Shown here: positions 35,547 through 45,043 of the stretch, in pieces
How the letters are laid out: the number at the start of each line of letters is the position of its first letter
Position numbering within the stretch: the first letter of the stretch is position 1
Made by a program: the position numbers and the translations under genes
Assembly: GCA_910574835.1 (NCBI GenBank)
Contig: CAJTDE010000008.1
Span: 62,001 to 126,000, forward strand
Direction of reading: 5' to 3'
Length of the DNA stretch: 64,000 nucleotides
Origin: Clostridia bacterium
Lineage (GTDB): Bacteria; Bacillota; Clostridia; Lachnospirales; Lachnospiraceae
Notes under the pieces: generated by a model
The model's database searches: none
The model's input: only the letters and a program-made list of their open reading frames with translations
What the model was told of the DNA's origin: nothing

Positions 35547-35785
35547 AAGTTACTCTCATTACAGGTGCGCCGAAGCGACTTTACCCTTTAGAGCCGTCGC
35601 GCAGCGGTTATAATAGTCCAGCTAAGAAAAGTCAAGTGTTTATAAGAAATACCTTTGGCTGGACAGTAAAGTCGCAAAGGCGCACGAGAGGAACTTTTAT
35701 GAGCGCCCTTTCGAATAAAAGTTACTCTCATTACAGGTGTGTCGAAGCGACTTTACCCTTTAGTGCCGTCACGCAGCGACTATAG
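35541..35785 (+). repeat. Structured mosaic repeat, array B
   Basis: It starts with the 3' half of a core hairpin (GAATAAAAGTTACTCTC onward), overlapping the stop codon of the permease gene, then a tail module, then a stem with perfect arms GTCCAGC and GCTGGAC, then a full core hairpin (35666-35756; GTAAAGTCGC with GCGACTTTAC, GGCGCAC with GTGTGTC) and a final tail ending ACGCAGCGAC. It ends 13 nt before the addB start codon. Confidence 0.85.
35699..35785 (+). CDS. Candidate 28-codon leader ORF inside repeat array B
   Basis: ATG at 35699 with GAGAGG 7 nt upstream, in the hairpin stem. The product begins MSALSNKSYSHYRCVEA and ends SAVTQRL, with stop TAG 13 nt before the addB start, the same distance as in array A. 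The truncated half-copy at 35542-35612 is also open in this frame. It may be a leader peptide coupled to addB or simply a by-product of a conserved repeat. Confidence 0.35.
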   Translation: MSALSNKSYSHYRCVEATLPFSAVTQRL

Positions 35786-35798
35786 AATAGGAATAAGT

Positions 35799-38700
35799 AT
35801 GTCATTACAATTTATTTTCGGTAATTCGGGTTCAGGGAAATCCTATACCCTCTATCAAAGCATTATCCAAGAATCAAGAGAGCATCCGGATCAGAAAATC
35901 CTGGTCCTGGTGCCGGAGCAGTTTACCATGCAGACCCAGAAAGATCTGGTAACCATGCACCCCGACGGAGGCATCCTGAATATTGATGTCTTAAGCTTCC
36001 AGCGCCTTGCCTACCGCGTATTTGAGGAAACAGGAATCCAGGTGGGAAAGATTCTGGAGGAGACGGGAAAAAATCTGGTACTCCGAAAAGTTGCCCAGGA
36101 GCACAAGGACGAGCTGAAAATCCTCGGCGGAAATTTAAAAAAGACCGGCTACATCAACGAAATCAAATCCCTTATCTCAGAGCTTACCCAATACGCAGTA
36201 ACGGAGGACGAGCTTGAAAAATTCACGGAAGTCAGCAAAAACAAACCTCACCTCTACTGGAAGCTTCGGGATCTCCAGGTACTTTACAAGGCTTTTCACG
36301 CATACCTGGCGGATCAATACATCACGGCGGAGGAGCTGTTGGAGGTGCTTTGCCAGGCTGTGGATCGCTCGGAGCTTATAGGCAGCAGCGAAATAGTACT
36401 GGACGGCTTCACCGGCTTTACCCCCATCCAGAATAAATTAATGCAGAAGCTGATGCAGTATGCAAAAAAAGTAACGGTAACAGTTACCATAGACAGCCGG
36501 GAAGACCCTTACCGCATCCAGGGCGAGCATCAGCTTTTTTACATGAGCCGGAAAACCATTGCAGCTTTGACGAATCTGGCAGGGGAGGCGGGCGTTTCCG
36601 TAGAGGAGCCTGTCATCGTCCGTCCCTCCGGACAGTCCCGATTTGCGGAAAATGGCGCCCTCTTTGCCCTGGAGCAGAATCTGTTCCGCCTGCACCGCAG
36701 AGCCTTTGAGGAGAAGCCGGATCAGATAAGCCTTCATCTTCTGCGCAATCCTTCGGAGGAAACCGCCTGGACAGCCGCACAGATCCGCCGTCTTATCCGG
36801 GAACAGGGATATCACTACCGGGACTTTGCGGTGATTACGGGAAATATGGAGGCTTACGGCCATTGCCTGGAACGGATTTTCCCGGAATACGGGATTCCCT
36901 GTTTCCTGGATTACAAGCGAAGCGTTCTGAACAATCCTTTCGTAGAATTTTTACGTGCGCTTTTGGAAATGACGGAGCAGGATTTTACCTATGAGACGGT
37001 ATTTCGCTTTCTCCGAAGCGGCCTGTCCGGTATGCGGCGGGAAGAAACGGATCTTCTGGAGAATTACGTACTGGCTCTGGGAATCCGGGGCCGGAAGAAA
37101 TGGGGCGGCCGTTTTATCCGAAGCTATAAAGGGCTGACCGAGGAAGCGCTTTTGGAGATTGACAGCCTGCGTCAGCAATTTGCGGAAATTGTCCTTCCCT
37201 TTGACGAAGCGGTGCGGAAAAAGGGCGTGGATGTGCGGACACGGACCACAGCGCTGTACCGCCTGATTGAAAAACTGGAGATTCAAAAAAAGCTTTCCGT
37301 CTTTGAAGAGCGTTTTCAAAGAGAGGGAAATCAGGTTTTGGCAAAGGAATATCACCAGATTTATCCGATTGTCATGGATTTGCTGGATAAGCTGGTGGAT
37401 CTTCTGGGCGATCAGAAGCTTACCGCCAGAGAGTACCGGGAGATTTTGGAGGCCGGCTTTGCGGAGGCCAGAGTAGGCGTGATTCCTCCGGGCGTGGATC
37501 AGGTAGTGGCCGGCGATATGGAGCGCACCCGCCTTAAGGATGTAAAGGTACTGTTTTTCCTGGGAGTAAATGAGGGAAGCGTGCCGAAAAATACCGGACG
37601 CACCGGTCTTCTGTCGGATATGGAGCGGGAACAGCTTAAGGCCCAGGGAATGGATCTGGCTCCTACGGCAAGAGAGCAGGGCTATATCCAGAGGTTTTAT
37701 CTGTATCTTAATCTGACTAAGCCTTCCAAGAGGCTCTATGTGTGCTGCAGCCTTCTGGATGGCAGCGGTAAGGCTCTGCGGCCCTCTTATCTGATGAATG
37801 TGCTTAAGGGATTATTCCCGGAAATGGAGCTGAAAAAGGAAGAGGGATGGCAGCAGGAGCTTCCGGCAACGCCGAAGGAGGGATTGCGCCTTTTGATAGA
37901 GGGACTCCGTACATACCGGGCAGGGGAGGAAAATAAGAAGTTTTATGAGCTTTACCGCTGGTATGCTGCCCGGGAGCAGTATGAGGAAAAGCTTGGGGAG
38001 CTTATGGAGGCCGCATTTTCCCGCCATACGGACAGCCGTCTGGGAAGGGCGGTGGCTCATGCCCTCTACGGAACGGTTCTGGAAAACAGTGTGACCAGAC
38101 TGGAGCAGTATGCGGCCTGCGCCTACGCTCATTTTCTGATGTACGGCCTGAAGCTTTCGGAGCGGGCAAAGTACGAATTTGCCCCGGTGGATATGGGAAA
38201 TATTTTTCATAAGACTTTGGAGCTTTTCTCCAAACGTCTTGAGGACAGCAGCTATACCTGGCGGGACATTCCCGAGGAGGTTCAGGGGGCCTGGGTGGAA
38301 GAGTGCATGGATCTGGTGACAGCGGACTACGGGAATACCGTCCTCCGGAGCACGGCCCGCAATGCCTACGCAGCGGAGCGGATGAAGCGGATGATGAAGC
38401 GGACCATCTGGGCGCTTGGGCGGCAAATTCAGAAAGGTTTGTTTGTGCCGGAGAATTATGAGATTTCCTTTTCAGGGGTGTCGGATCTGGAGGCGGTGAA
38501 TATCTCTCTTTCGCCGGAGGAGGAGCTTCGTCTTAAGGGGCGTATTGACCGGATGGATACGTGTGAGGAGGAGAAAAACGTCTATGTAAAGGTTATTGAC
38601 TATAAATCAGGAAGTACTTCTTTTCAGCTTTTGTCTCTGTATCATGGCTTGCAGCTTCAATTGGTGGTGTATCTGAACGCGGCTATGGAGCTGGCGGCAA

Positions 38701-39203
38701 GGGAGCATCCGGGCAAGGAGATACATCCGGCAGGAATCTTTTACTACCAGATACAGGACCCGGTGCTGGATCTGGAGCCGGGGGAAGAGGGCATGGATTT
38801 GAATGAGCGGGTGATGGAAAAGCTGAAGCTCAGCGGCCTGGTCAACAAAGATCCGGAGATTATTCAAAAGCTTGACCAGGATATGCCCGGAAAATCCTCC
38901 GTGCTGCCCCTGTCCTACAATAAGGACGGCAGCCTGCGGGCCGGGTCCTGTGTGGCGGCGGAGCGGCAGTTTCGGGATCTGTCCGCCTTTGTGAATCGGA
39001 AGATACAAAAGCTTGGTTCTGAAATTCTGGAGGGGCGGGCGGATGTGAACCCCTATGAGCTAAAGGGGAAGACAGCCTGTGATTACTGTGCTTACAGAGG
39101 CGTATGCGGCCTGGACCCCAAGGATGAGGGATATGGGATGCGGCGGCTGAAGGCATTTGCGGACGCGGAGATCTGGGAGCGGATTGAGGAAGAAATGAAA
39201 TAG
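35799..39203 (+). CDS. addB: ATP-dependent helicase/nuclease subunit B
   Basis: A protein of 1134 residues. The start at 35799 (MSLQFIFGNSGSGKSYTLYQ) gives the expected N-terminal P-loop; upstream codons in the open frame belong to repeat array B. The C-terminal nuclease domain contains VKVIDYKSGS and the iron-sulfur cysteines: one in EQYAACAYAHFLMYGL (about 773) and three in TACDYCAYRGVCGLDP near 1093. With AddA it resects double-strand breaks and recognises Chi. The ribosome binding site is weak (AGGA), unlike that of addA. Confidence 0.95.
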   Translation: MSLQFIFGNSGSGKSYTLYQSIIQESREHPDQKILVLVPEQFTMQTQKDLVTMHPDGGILNIDVLSFQRLAYRVFEETGIQVGKILEETGKNLVLRKVAQEHKDELKILGGNLKKTGYINEIKSLISELTQYAVTEDELEKFTEVSKNKPHLYWKLRDLQVLYKAFHAYLADQYITAEELLEVLCQAVDRSELIGSSEIVLDGFTGFTPIQNKLMQKLMQYAKKVTVTVTIDSREDPYRIQGEHQLFYMSRKTIAALTNLAGEAGVSVEEPVIVRPSGQSRFAENGALFALEQNLFRLHRRAFEEKPDQISLHLLRNPSEETAWTAAQIRRLIREQGYHYRDFAVITGNMEAYGHCLERIFPEYGIPCFLDYKRSVLNNPFVEFLRALLEMTEQDFTYETVFRFLRSGLSGMRREETDLLENYVLALGIRGRKKWGGRFIRSYKGLTEEALLEIDSLRQQFAEIVLPFDEAVRKKGVDVRTRTTALYRLIEKLEIQKKLSVFEERFQREGNQVLAKEYHQIYPIVMDLLDKLVDLLGDQKLTAREYREILEAGFAEARVGVIPPGVDQVVAGDMERTRLKDVKVLFFLGVNEGSVPKNTGRTGLLSDMEREQLKAQGMDLAPTAREQGYIQRFYLYLNLTKPSKRLYVCCSLLDGSGKALRPSYLMNVLKGLFPEMELKKEEGWQQELPATPKEGLRLLIEGLRTYRAGEENKKFYELYRWYAAREQYEEKLGELMEAAFSRHTDSRLGRAVAHALYGTVLENSVTRLEQYAACAYAHFLMYGLKLSERAKYEFAPVDMGNIFHKTLELFSKRLEDSSYTWRDIPEEVQGAWVEECMDLVTADYGNTVLRSTARNAYAAERMKRMMKRTIWALGRQIQKGLFVPENYEISFSGVSDLEAVNISLSPEEELRLKGRIDRMDTCEEEKNVYVKVIDYKSGSTSFQLLSLYHGLQLQLVVYLNAAMELAAREHPGKEIHPAGIFYYQIQDPVLDLEPGEEGMDLNERVMEKLKLSGLVNKDPEIIQKLDQDMPGKSSVLPLSYNKDGSLRAGSCVAAERQFRDLSAFVNRKIQKLGSEILEGRADVNPYELKGKTACDYCAYRGVCGLDPKDEGYGMRRLKAFADAEIWERIEEEMK

Positions 39204-39336
39204 CAATAATCGGACAGTGTGGAAGGATTTACAGATATATGCCGTTGAGTTTGCGGATCTTCTTGGATAAGAATGCCTGGAAGAGCAGGGCATAGCTGGA
39301 ATCGATATGAAATAAGTACCGGAACGGAGAATAGCA

Positions 39337-42300
39337 ATGGGTGTGAATTGGACGGAAGAACAGAAAAAGGTCATTGATGTGCGGAACAAGGACATCCTGG
39401 TGTCGGCGGCAGCAGGATCGGGAAAAACAGCCGTACTGGTGGAGCGGATTCTATCCTTGGTCTGCGGTGATAAAGAAGAGGATACGCCTGTAGATGTGGA
39501 CAGGCTTCTTGTAGTGACCTTTACCAATGCGGCAGCCGCGGAAATGCGGGAGCGGATCGGTGCGGCTCTCGCAAAGCGCCTGGAAGCGGAGCCGGAAAGC
39601 GTGCATCTGCAAAAGCAGCAGACCTTGATTCACAATGCTCAGATCACCACGATCCACAGCTTCTGCCAGTATGTGATACGCAATTATTTTCACCAGTTGG
39701 ATCTGGACCCGTCTTTCCGCATCGGAGACGAGGGAGAGCTGAAACTTCTGAAAGGGGAGGTCCTTGAGGAGCTTCTTGAGGATCGCTATGGGGAGAACAG
39801 TCCGGAGTTTGTGAGCTTTGTGGAAACCTACGCGGTGGGGAAGAGCGATGCTCCTATTGAGGACTTAATTTTACAGCTTTATGAGTTTTCTGTCAGCTAC
39901 CCCTATCCCGGGCGGTGGCTGGAAGGGTGTATGGAGACTTATGGTGCGGAATGTGAGGAAGATCTGAATCGGAGCAGATGGATGAAATTCCTTCTGGATT
40001 TTGCAGGAAGGCTTATGGAAGGCTGGCGGACGGAAGTAAAGGCTGCGCTTGCACTCTGCCGGGAGATCGACGGGCCTTATATGTATCAGCAGGCGCTTCT
40101 GGAGGATTTGGAGCAGATAGAGGCCCTCTGCGGCTGCCGCGTCTATGAGGAATATCAGGAAGCTCTGGAGCATTTGACATTTGCAAGGCTTTCCGCCAAA
40201 CGGGACGGCCAGGTGGACGAGGGAAAGAAGGCCCATGTAAAGGCCCTCCGGGAACGGATGAAAAAGAGCCTGAAGGATTTGAAAGAGCGCTATTTTTCAT
40301 GTTCGCTTACGGATGTTTTTGAGCTGCTTCAAATGGCGGCTTCTCCCACAAGGGTGCTGATTTCTCTTACGGCGGAATTTGCGGACCGCTATCAGGAGAA
40401 GAAACGGAATAAAAATCTGGCGGATTTTTCGGATCTGGAGCATTTGGCACTGGAAATTCTGGTGGGGGATGTGAAAGAAGAGGAGGGCGGCTTTGCGGTG
40501 ACGGTTACGGATGCGGCGAAGGAGCTTTCGGAGCGTTACGTGCAGATTATGATTGACGAGTACCAGGACAGCAATCTCATTCAGGAGATTATTTTAAACA
40601 GTGTGAGCCGGAGAGAGGCGGGCAGTCCTAATGTATTTATGGTGGGGGATGTGAAGCAGAGCATCTACCGGTTCCGTCTGGCCCGGCCGGAGCTTTTTAT
40701 GGAGAAATATCACACCTATCCCCAGACAGAGGAGGGGGAGGCTATGCGGATTGATCTTCACAGGAACTTCCGAAGCCGGGAGGAGGTGCTTCATGGAGTA
40801 AATGAGATATTTTACCGCCTTATGACGCCCGGGGTGGGAGGAATCCGCTACGATGAAGCGGCGGCGCTTTATCCGGGAGCCTCCATGCCGGAGCCTGATG
40901 AAGAGATGAACGGGCCGGAGCTTTTGCTTCTTGACGGGGACGCACCGGAACTTTCCGACGGGGAGGCGGAGCTTACGGCGAGGGAGATGGAAGCCTATGC
41001 CGCGGCGGAGCGGATCCGGGAGCTTTTGGCTTATCAGCTGGTGTGGGATGGAAGGAAGGAGGTGTTCCGGCCCGCTTCTTATGGGGATATTGTGATTCTG
41101 CTCCGCAGTCTTACGGGATGGGGGGATGTATATGCAAGGGTGCTGACCGAGGCGGGAATCCCGGCCCATACGGAATCCCGGACAGGGTATTTTACGACGG
41201 TTGAGATTCAGACGCTTCTGAATCTTCTTCGGGTGGTGGACAATCCCAGGCAGGATATCCCTCTGGCGGCGGTGCTTAAGTCTATGGTTGGGGGATTTTC
41301 CGATGTGGAGCTGGCTCTTGTGAAAAGCCGGTATCCGAACAGGCCCTTTTGTGAGGCCTGCGTAAGCTTTTATCAGGAGAGAACGGAGCAGGGAATAAGC
41401 TCTGAAAATGATAAAGATTCTCAAATGGAGGGATTTTCGGAGATTAAGGAAGAAGCCGTACTTGCTGCCAGGATGAAGGCCTTTTATCAAAAATTAGACC
41501 GCTACCGCAGTAAGGCGGACTATCTTTCTATCCATGAATTTCTGTGGTTTATTCTGGAGGATACGGGCTACGGCGATTATCTGGCGGCGCAGCCGGGAGG
41601 ACAGCAGCGGGAGGCCAATGTACGGATGCTGATTGAGCGGGCCATTTCCTTTGAGAAGACAAGCTATCGGGGGCTGTTTCATTTTGTGCGTTATATGGAG
41701 CAGCTTCAGAGCTATCAGGAGGATTTCGGAGAGGCGGGCATTACCGGGGAAAATGAGGACGCGGTGCGGATTATGACCATTCACAAGAGTAAGGGTCTGG
41801 AATTTCCCATTGTGATTGTGGGCGGTCTTGGGAAGAGCTTTAACAGGCAGGACACGAAAAGCCGGGTGGTGATTCATCCGGATCTGGGTCTTGGCGTGGA
41901 TTTTGTGGATACAAAACGGCGGGTGAAGATTCCCCTTCTGCCCAAAAAGGTATTGCAGAAAGCTCTGGATCTGGAAATGTTGGGAGAAGAGCTTCGGGTG
42001 CTTTATGTGGCATTTACCAGGGCAAAGGAAAAGCTGATTCTTCTGGGAAGTGCAAAAAAGCTCAGCGAAAAACTGGAAGCCTGTCAGGGGGCGGAGGACA
42101 GCGGGCCTCTTTCCTTTTCAATAATTTCTTCCGCCGGAACTTATTTGGACTGGATACTGCCTGCGGCGGCCGGGAGCAGCTTTGCTTTGTCCCAGGTGCG
42201 GCCGGAGCTTTTGCTTGAGGAGGCGGTGGGACAGCAGATTTCTATGGAAGAGCTGAGGGAACGGCTGTGTCACCCGGAGGAGCTTTCGGAGGGAGACGAA

Positions 42301-43041
42301 GCTTTTGCGGAGGAGATTGAGAAGCAATTTGGGGAGCGGTATCCTTATGAGGAGGAGATTTCTCTTCGGGTAAAGGTCAGCGTATCGGAGCTTAAGAAGG
42401 CCGGACAGACGGAGGATGAGGATGTGGATACGCTTTTGTATCCTCAGGAGGAGATTGTCCCGTATATTCCGCGCTTTATGCAGGAGGAGGAGCCGGTCAG
42501 CGGAGCGGCCAGGGGTACGGCTTACCATCGGGTATTGGAGTGCCTGGATCTTTCCGGACTCTATCACTCGGATAAGGTGCGGGAGGCTGTGGAGAAGCTT
42601 GTGGAGGAAGGCAGGCTGACAAGGGCGCAGGCGGATGCGGTGCAGCCTTATGATATCTATGCTTTTGGGAAGACGGATCTGGCGAAGCGCATGACGGCGG
42701 CCAGGAGGAAGGGAAAGCTGTATACGGAGCAGCCCTTTGTGATTAAGCTTCCGGCCCGTGAACTGGATCTGGGGTACAAAAGCTCGGAGCCGGTGCTGAT
42801 TCAGGGAATTATTGATGCCTACTTTTATGAGGAGGACGGCATTGTGGTGGTGGATTATAAGACGGATTATGTGAAGCAGGGGGAGGAGCTGCTGGAGAAG
42901 TATGGGCGGCAGCTTGATTATTATGAGATTGCTCTGGAAAAGCTGACCGGGAGGCGGGTGAAGGAGAAGGTGATTTATTCCTTTTGCCTTAGGGAATGCG
43001 TGGAGCGGCGGACGGAGAATAAAGAGAGCTTGTTAAGGTAA
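39337..43041 (+). CDS. addA: ATP-dependent helicase/nuclease subunit A
   Basis: A protein of 1234 residues. UvrD/Rep-type helicase motifs are visible: Walker A VSAAAGSGKTAVLVERI (about 27-43), IMIDEYQDSN, VGDVKQSIYRFRLARP, TIHKSKGLEFPIVI and LYVAFTRAKEKLIL. The C-terminal RecB-like nuclease shows GTAYHRVLE, IQGIIDAYF and VVVDYKTDYV. It forms the AddAB complex with the upstream product and is probably cotranscribed with addB (134-bp gap, no terminator seen). Confidence 0.97.
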   Translation: MGVNWTEEQKKVIDVRNKDILVSAAAGSGKTAVLVERILSLVCGDKEEDTPVDVDRLLVVTFTNAAAAEMRERIGAALAKRLEAEPESVHLQKQQTLIHNAQITTIHSFCQYVIRNYFHQLDLDPSFRIGDEGELKLLKGEVLEELLEDRYGENSPEFVSFVETYAVGKSDAPIEDLILQLYEFSVSYPYPGRWLEGCMETYGAECEEDLNRSRWMKFLLDFAGRLMEGWRTEVKAALALCREIDGPYMYQQALLEDLEQIEALCGCRVYEEYQEALEHLTFARLSAKRDGQVDEGKKAHVKALRERMKKSLKDLKERYFSCSLTDVFELLQMAASPTRVLISLTAEFADRYQEKKRNKNLADFSDLEHLALEILVGDVKEEEGGFAVTVTDAAKELSERYVQIMIDEYQDSNLIQEIILNSVSRREAGSPNVFMVGDVKQSIYRFRLARPELFMEKYHTYPQTEEGEAMRIDLHRNFRSREEVLHGVNEIFYRLMTPGVGGIRYDEAAALYPGASMPEPDEEMNGPELLLLDGDAPELSDGEAELTAREMEAYAAAERIRELLAYQLVWDGRKEVFRPASYGDIVILLRSLTGWGDVYARVLTEAGIPAHTESRTGYFTTVEIQTLLNLLRVVDNPRQDIPLAAVLKSMVGGFSDVELALVKSRYPNRPFCEACVSFYQERTEQGISSENDKDSQMEGFSEIKEEAVLAARMKAFYQKLDRYRSKADYLSIHEFLWFILEDTGYGDYLAAQPGGQQREANVRMLIERAISFEKTSYRGLFHFVRYMEQLQSYQEDFGEAGITGENEDAVRIMTIHKSKGLEFPIVIVGGLGKSFNRQDTKSRVVIHPDLGLGVDFVDTKRRVKIPLLPKKVLQKALDLEMLGEELRVLYVAFTRAKEKLILLGSAKKLSEKLEACQGAEDSGPLSFSIISSAGTYLDWILPAAAGSSFALSQVRPELLLEEAVGQQISMEELRERLCHPEELSEGDEAFAEEIEKQFGERYPYEEEISLRVKVSVSELKKAGQTEDEDVDTLLYPQEEIVPYIPRFMQEEEPVSGAARGTAYHRVLECLDLSGLYHSDKVREAVEKLVEEGRLTRAQADAVQPYDIYAFGKTDLAKRMTAARRKGKLYTEQPFVIKLPARELDLGYKSSEPVLIQGIIDAYFYEEDGIVVVDYKTDYVKQGEELLEKYGRQLDYYEIALEKLTGRRVKEKVIYSFCLRECVERRTENKESLLR

Positions 43042-43113
43042 GATTGCCTTATTAAAAAAATGGTTGGAAGGAATTTGGTGAAAAGAATTTGCTCCGGTTA
43101 TTGAATTTAGACC

Positions 43114-43141
43114 TTGCATAATCCTATGTTTATGGTATAAT
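43114..43141 (+). promoter_or_regulatory. Promoter of the suf-like operon
   Basis: TTGCAT (43114-43119), a 16-nt spacer and TATAAT (43136-43141). Confidence 0.65.
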
Positions 43142-43144
43142 AAA

Positions 43145-43171
43145 TAAATCCGAGTATAATAGTCGGATTTA
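43145..43171 (+). promoter_or_regulatory. Candidate Rrf2/IscR-type operator
   Basis: TAAATCCGA and TCGGATTTA form a perfect inverted repeat around GTATAATAG. Compared with the E. coli type 1 IscR consensus, 20 of 25 positions agree by my count (43146-43170). It lies directly downstream of the -10 of a promoter driving iron-sulfur assembly genes, the right place for a repressor. No IscR gene is in the window. Confidence 0.55.
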
Positions 43172-43207
43172 TACCGAATTTACCATAGAGAACTGGAGAT
43201 GATAAAC

Positions 43208-43981
43208 ATGCTTGAAGTAAAGCACCTGACCTATGAGGTCATGGAAAACGGAGCAAAGCGCAGACTGGTAGATGACGTGAGCTTTTCCGTGAAGGACGGG
43301 GAAATGCTTGTGATCACCGGCCCCAACGGAGGCGGGAAATCCACCATAGCGAAGCTTCTGATGGGAATTGAAAAAGCGGACGGTGGCGAGATTCTTTTGG
43401 ATGGCCGCAATCTTTCCGCTATGAACGTAGACGAAAGGGCCAACGCCGGTATCGGCTACGCCTTTCAGCAGCCCCCGGCCTTCAAGGGAATGACCGTGGA
43501 GCGTCTTTTGAATCTGGCAGCCGGCGAGCCCCTCCCGGAAGCCGTCTGCTGCGAGCTGTTAAGCAGTGTTGGCATGTGCGCCAGAGAATATTTAAAACGG
43601 GAGGCCGACGCCACACTCTCCGGCGGTGAGCGCAAGCGGATTGAGATTGCGACGGTTTTGGCAAAGTCCCATAAAATCTGTATCTTTGACGAGCCGGAGG
43701 CCGGCATTGACTTGTGGAGCTTTTCCATGCTTGTGGATCAGTTTGAGCGGATTCATGAGAAAAAGAAGGAAAGCCTTCTTCTAATCTCCCATCAGGAACG
43801 GATTATCCGAATGGCGGATCGGATTCTGGTGGTTAATGACGGACGTATTGAGGACGGAGGCAGCAGGGAAGAGATGCTGCCGAAGCTGTTCCCGGAGGAG
43901 AGCGGCTGTGCCTGTCGGAATGAAAGTGCGGGAAGGGAGGAAGGAAGCTGTGAGTGTGAAGCTGGATGCGGCGGCAGATAA
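43208..43981 (+). CDS. sufC: SufC-type iron-sulfur assembly ATPase
   Basis: A protein of 257 residues; GGAG is 8 nt before the ATG at 43208. Walker A is GPNGGGKSTIAK, the Q-loop region GIGYAFQQPPAFKGMTV, the signature LSGGERKRIEIATVL and Walker B KICIFDEPEAGIDLWS, all SufC-like. SufC powers the SufB/D scaffold for Fe-S cluster assembly. The last 25 residues are unusually Cys-rich (SGCACRNESAG and GSCECEAGCGGR), encoded partly in the overlap with the next gene. Confidence 0.85.
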   Translation: MLEVKHLTYEVMENGAKRRLVDDVSFSVKDGEMLVITGPNGGGKSTIAKLLMGIEKADGGEILLDGRNLSAMNVDERANAGIGYAFQQPPAFKGMTVERLLNLAAGEPLPEAVCCELLSSVGMCAREYLKREADATLSGGERKRIEIATVLAKSHKICIFDEPEAGIDLWSFSMLVDQFERIHEKKKESLLLISHQERIIRMADRILVVNDGRIEDGGSREEMLPKLFPEESGCACRNESAGREEGSCECEAGCGGR

Positions 43982-44879
43982 GGTACTGAAGGTGATTGAT
44001 AAATCCGTGGCGGAGCAAAAGGGCGCTTACAATGTGCGTTACAACGGACAGCCTCTGTGTCACGGGGACAGTGAGCACATTAAGATACGCAGAAAAGAGG
44101 ATAAGCAGGGAATTGACGTGTACATTGACAAGGACACCAGGGGGGAGCAGGTGCATATCCCTGTGGTGGTATCTGTGTCCGGCATCACGGACATTGTGTA
44201 CAATGATTTCTATGTGGAGCCGGGGGCGGAGGTTGTGATTGTGGCCGGCTGCGGGATTCACAATTCCGGCTGCGACTCCGCAAGGCATGACGGAATCCAT
44301 GCTTTTCACATCGGAAAGGGCGCCAATGTGCGCTATGAGGAAAAGCATTACGGTGAGGGCGAGGGAAGCGGCGAGCGGATCTTAAACCCGGTGACGAAGA
44401 TTTATATGGAGGAGGATTCCGTATTTACGCTGGATACGGCTCAGATACGCGGCGTGGATTCCACCGTCCGGGAGACAGAGGTGGTGATGGGAGCGGGAGC
44501 CAGGCTTCAGGTGACGGAGCGTCTGATGACCCATGACAAGCAGACGGCGGTTTCCAATATGGAAGTAAAGATGAACGGCGACGGAAGCTCGGCGCAGATT
44601 ATATCCCGTTCCGTGGCGAAGGGCAGCTCCGTGCAGACCTTCCATCCCAAGGCGGTAGGAAATGCAGGCTGCCATGCTCATATACAGTGTGATTCCATTA
44701 TTATGGATCAGGCGGAGGTATGCTCTATTCCGGAAATCAATGCAAGGCATATTGATGCGCAGATTATCCATGAGGCGGCTATCGGGAGAATCAATGACGA
44801 GCAGCTTCTGAAGCTTCGCAGCCTTGGGCTTACGGAGGAAGAGGCGGAAGCGGTGATTATTGAGAATTTTTTGCAGTAG
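43950..44879 (+). CDS. SufB/SufD-like Fe-S scaffold protein, short form
   Basis: A protein of 309 residues from a GTG at 43950, chosen because GGGAGGAAGG lies 8 nt upstream; an ATG at 43920 is an alternative. The beta-helix core of SufB/SufD is visible (VYNDFYVEPGAEVVIVAGCGIHNSG, SSAQIISRSVAKGSSVQTF, AHIQCDSIIMD, IPEINARHIDAQIIHEAAIGRI, and the end LGLTEEEAEAVIIENFL). At 309 residues it is much shorter than SufB (about 465). With SufC alone it matches two-gene SufBC-type minimal systems of anaerobes; no SufS or SufU is adjacent. Confidence 0.83.
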   Translation: MSVKLDAAADKVLKVIDKSVAEQKGAYNVRYNGQPLCHGDSEHIKIRRKEDKQGIDVYIDKDTRGEQVHIPVVVSVSGITDIVYNDFYVEPGAEVVIVAGCGIHNSGCDSARHDGIHAFHIGKGANVRYEEKHYGEGEGSGERILNPVTKIYMEEDSVFTLDTAQIRGVDSTVRETEVVMGAGARLQVTERLMTHDKQTAVSNMEVKMNGDGSSAQIISRSVAKGSSVQTFHPKAVGNAGCHAHIQCDSIIMDQAEVCSIPEINARHIDAQIIHEAAIGRINDEQLLKLRSLGLTEEEAEAVIIENFLQ

Positions 44880-44980
44880 AAATGCAGTAAAAGGATGGAA
44901 TTATTGAATACCGGATTCCGGTGTGTGACGTACCATAGTATCTGCGGCTTTCTGCTGATGAAAAGGATTGAGTAAACATT

Positions 44981-45033
44981 AAAAAAGAGACTGTAGATAA
45001 ATGAAGCTGTTTGGCTTCTCTACAGTCTTTTTT
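44981..45033. terminator. Bidirectional terminator between suf-like and ROK genes
   Basis: GACTGTAGA (44989-44997) pairs with TCTACAGTC (45019-45027) and GAAGC with GCTTC inside. An A-run precedes and a T-run follows, so it serves both convergent units. Confidence 0.85.
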
Positions 45034-45043
45034 GATTTTGTAT

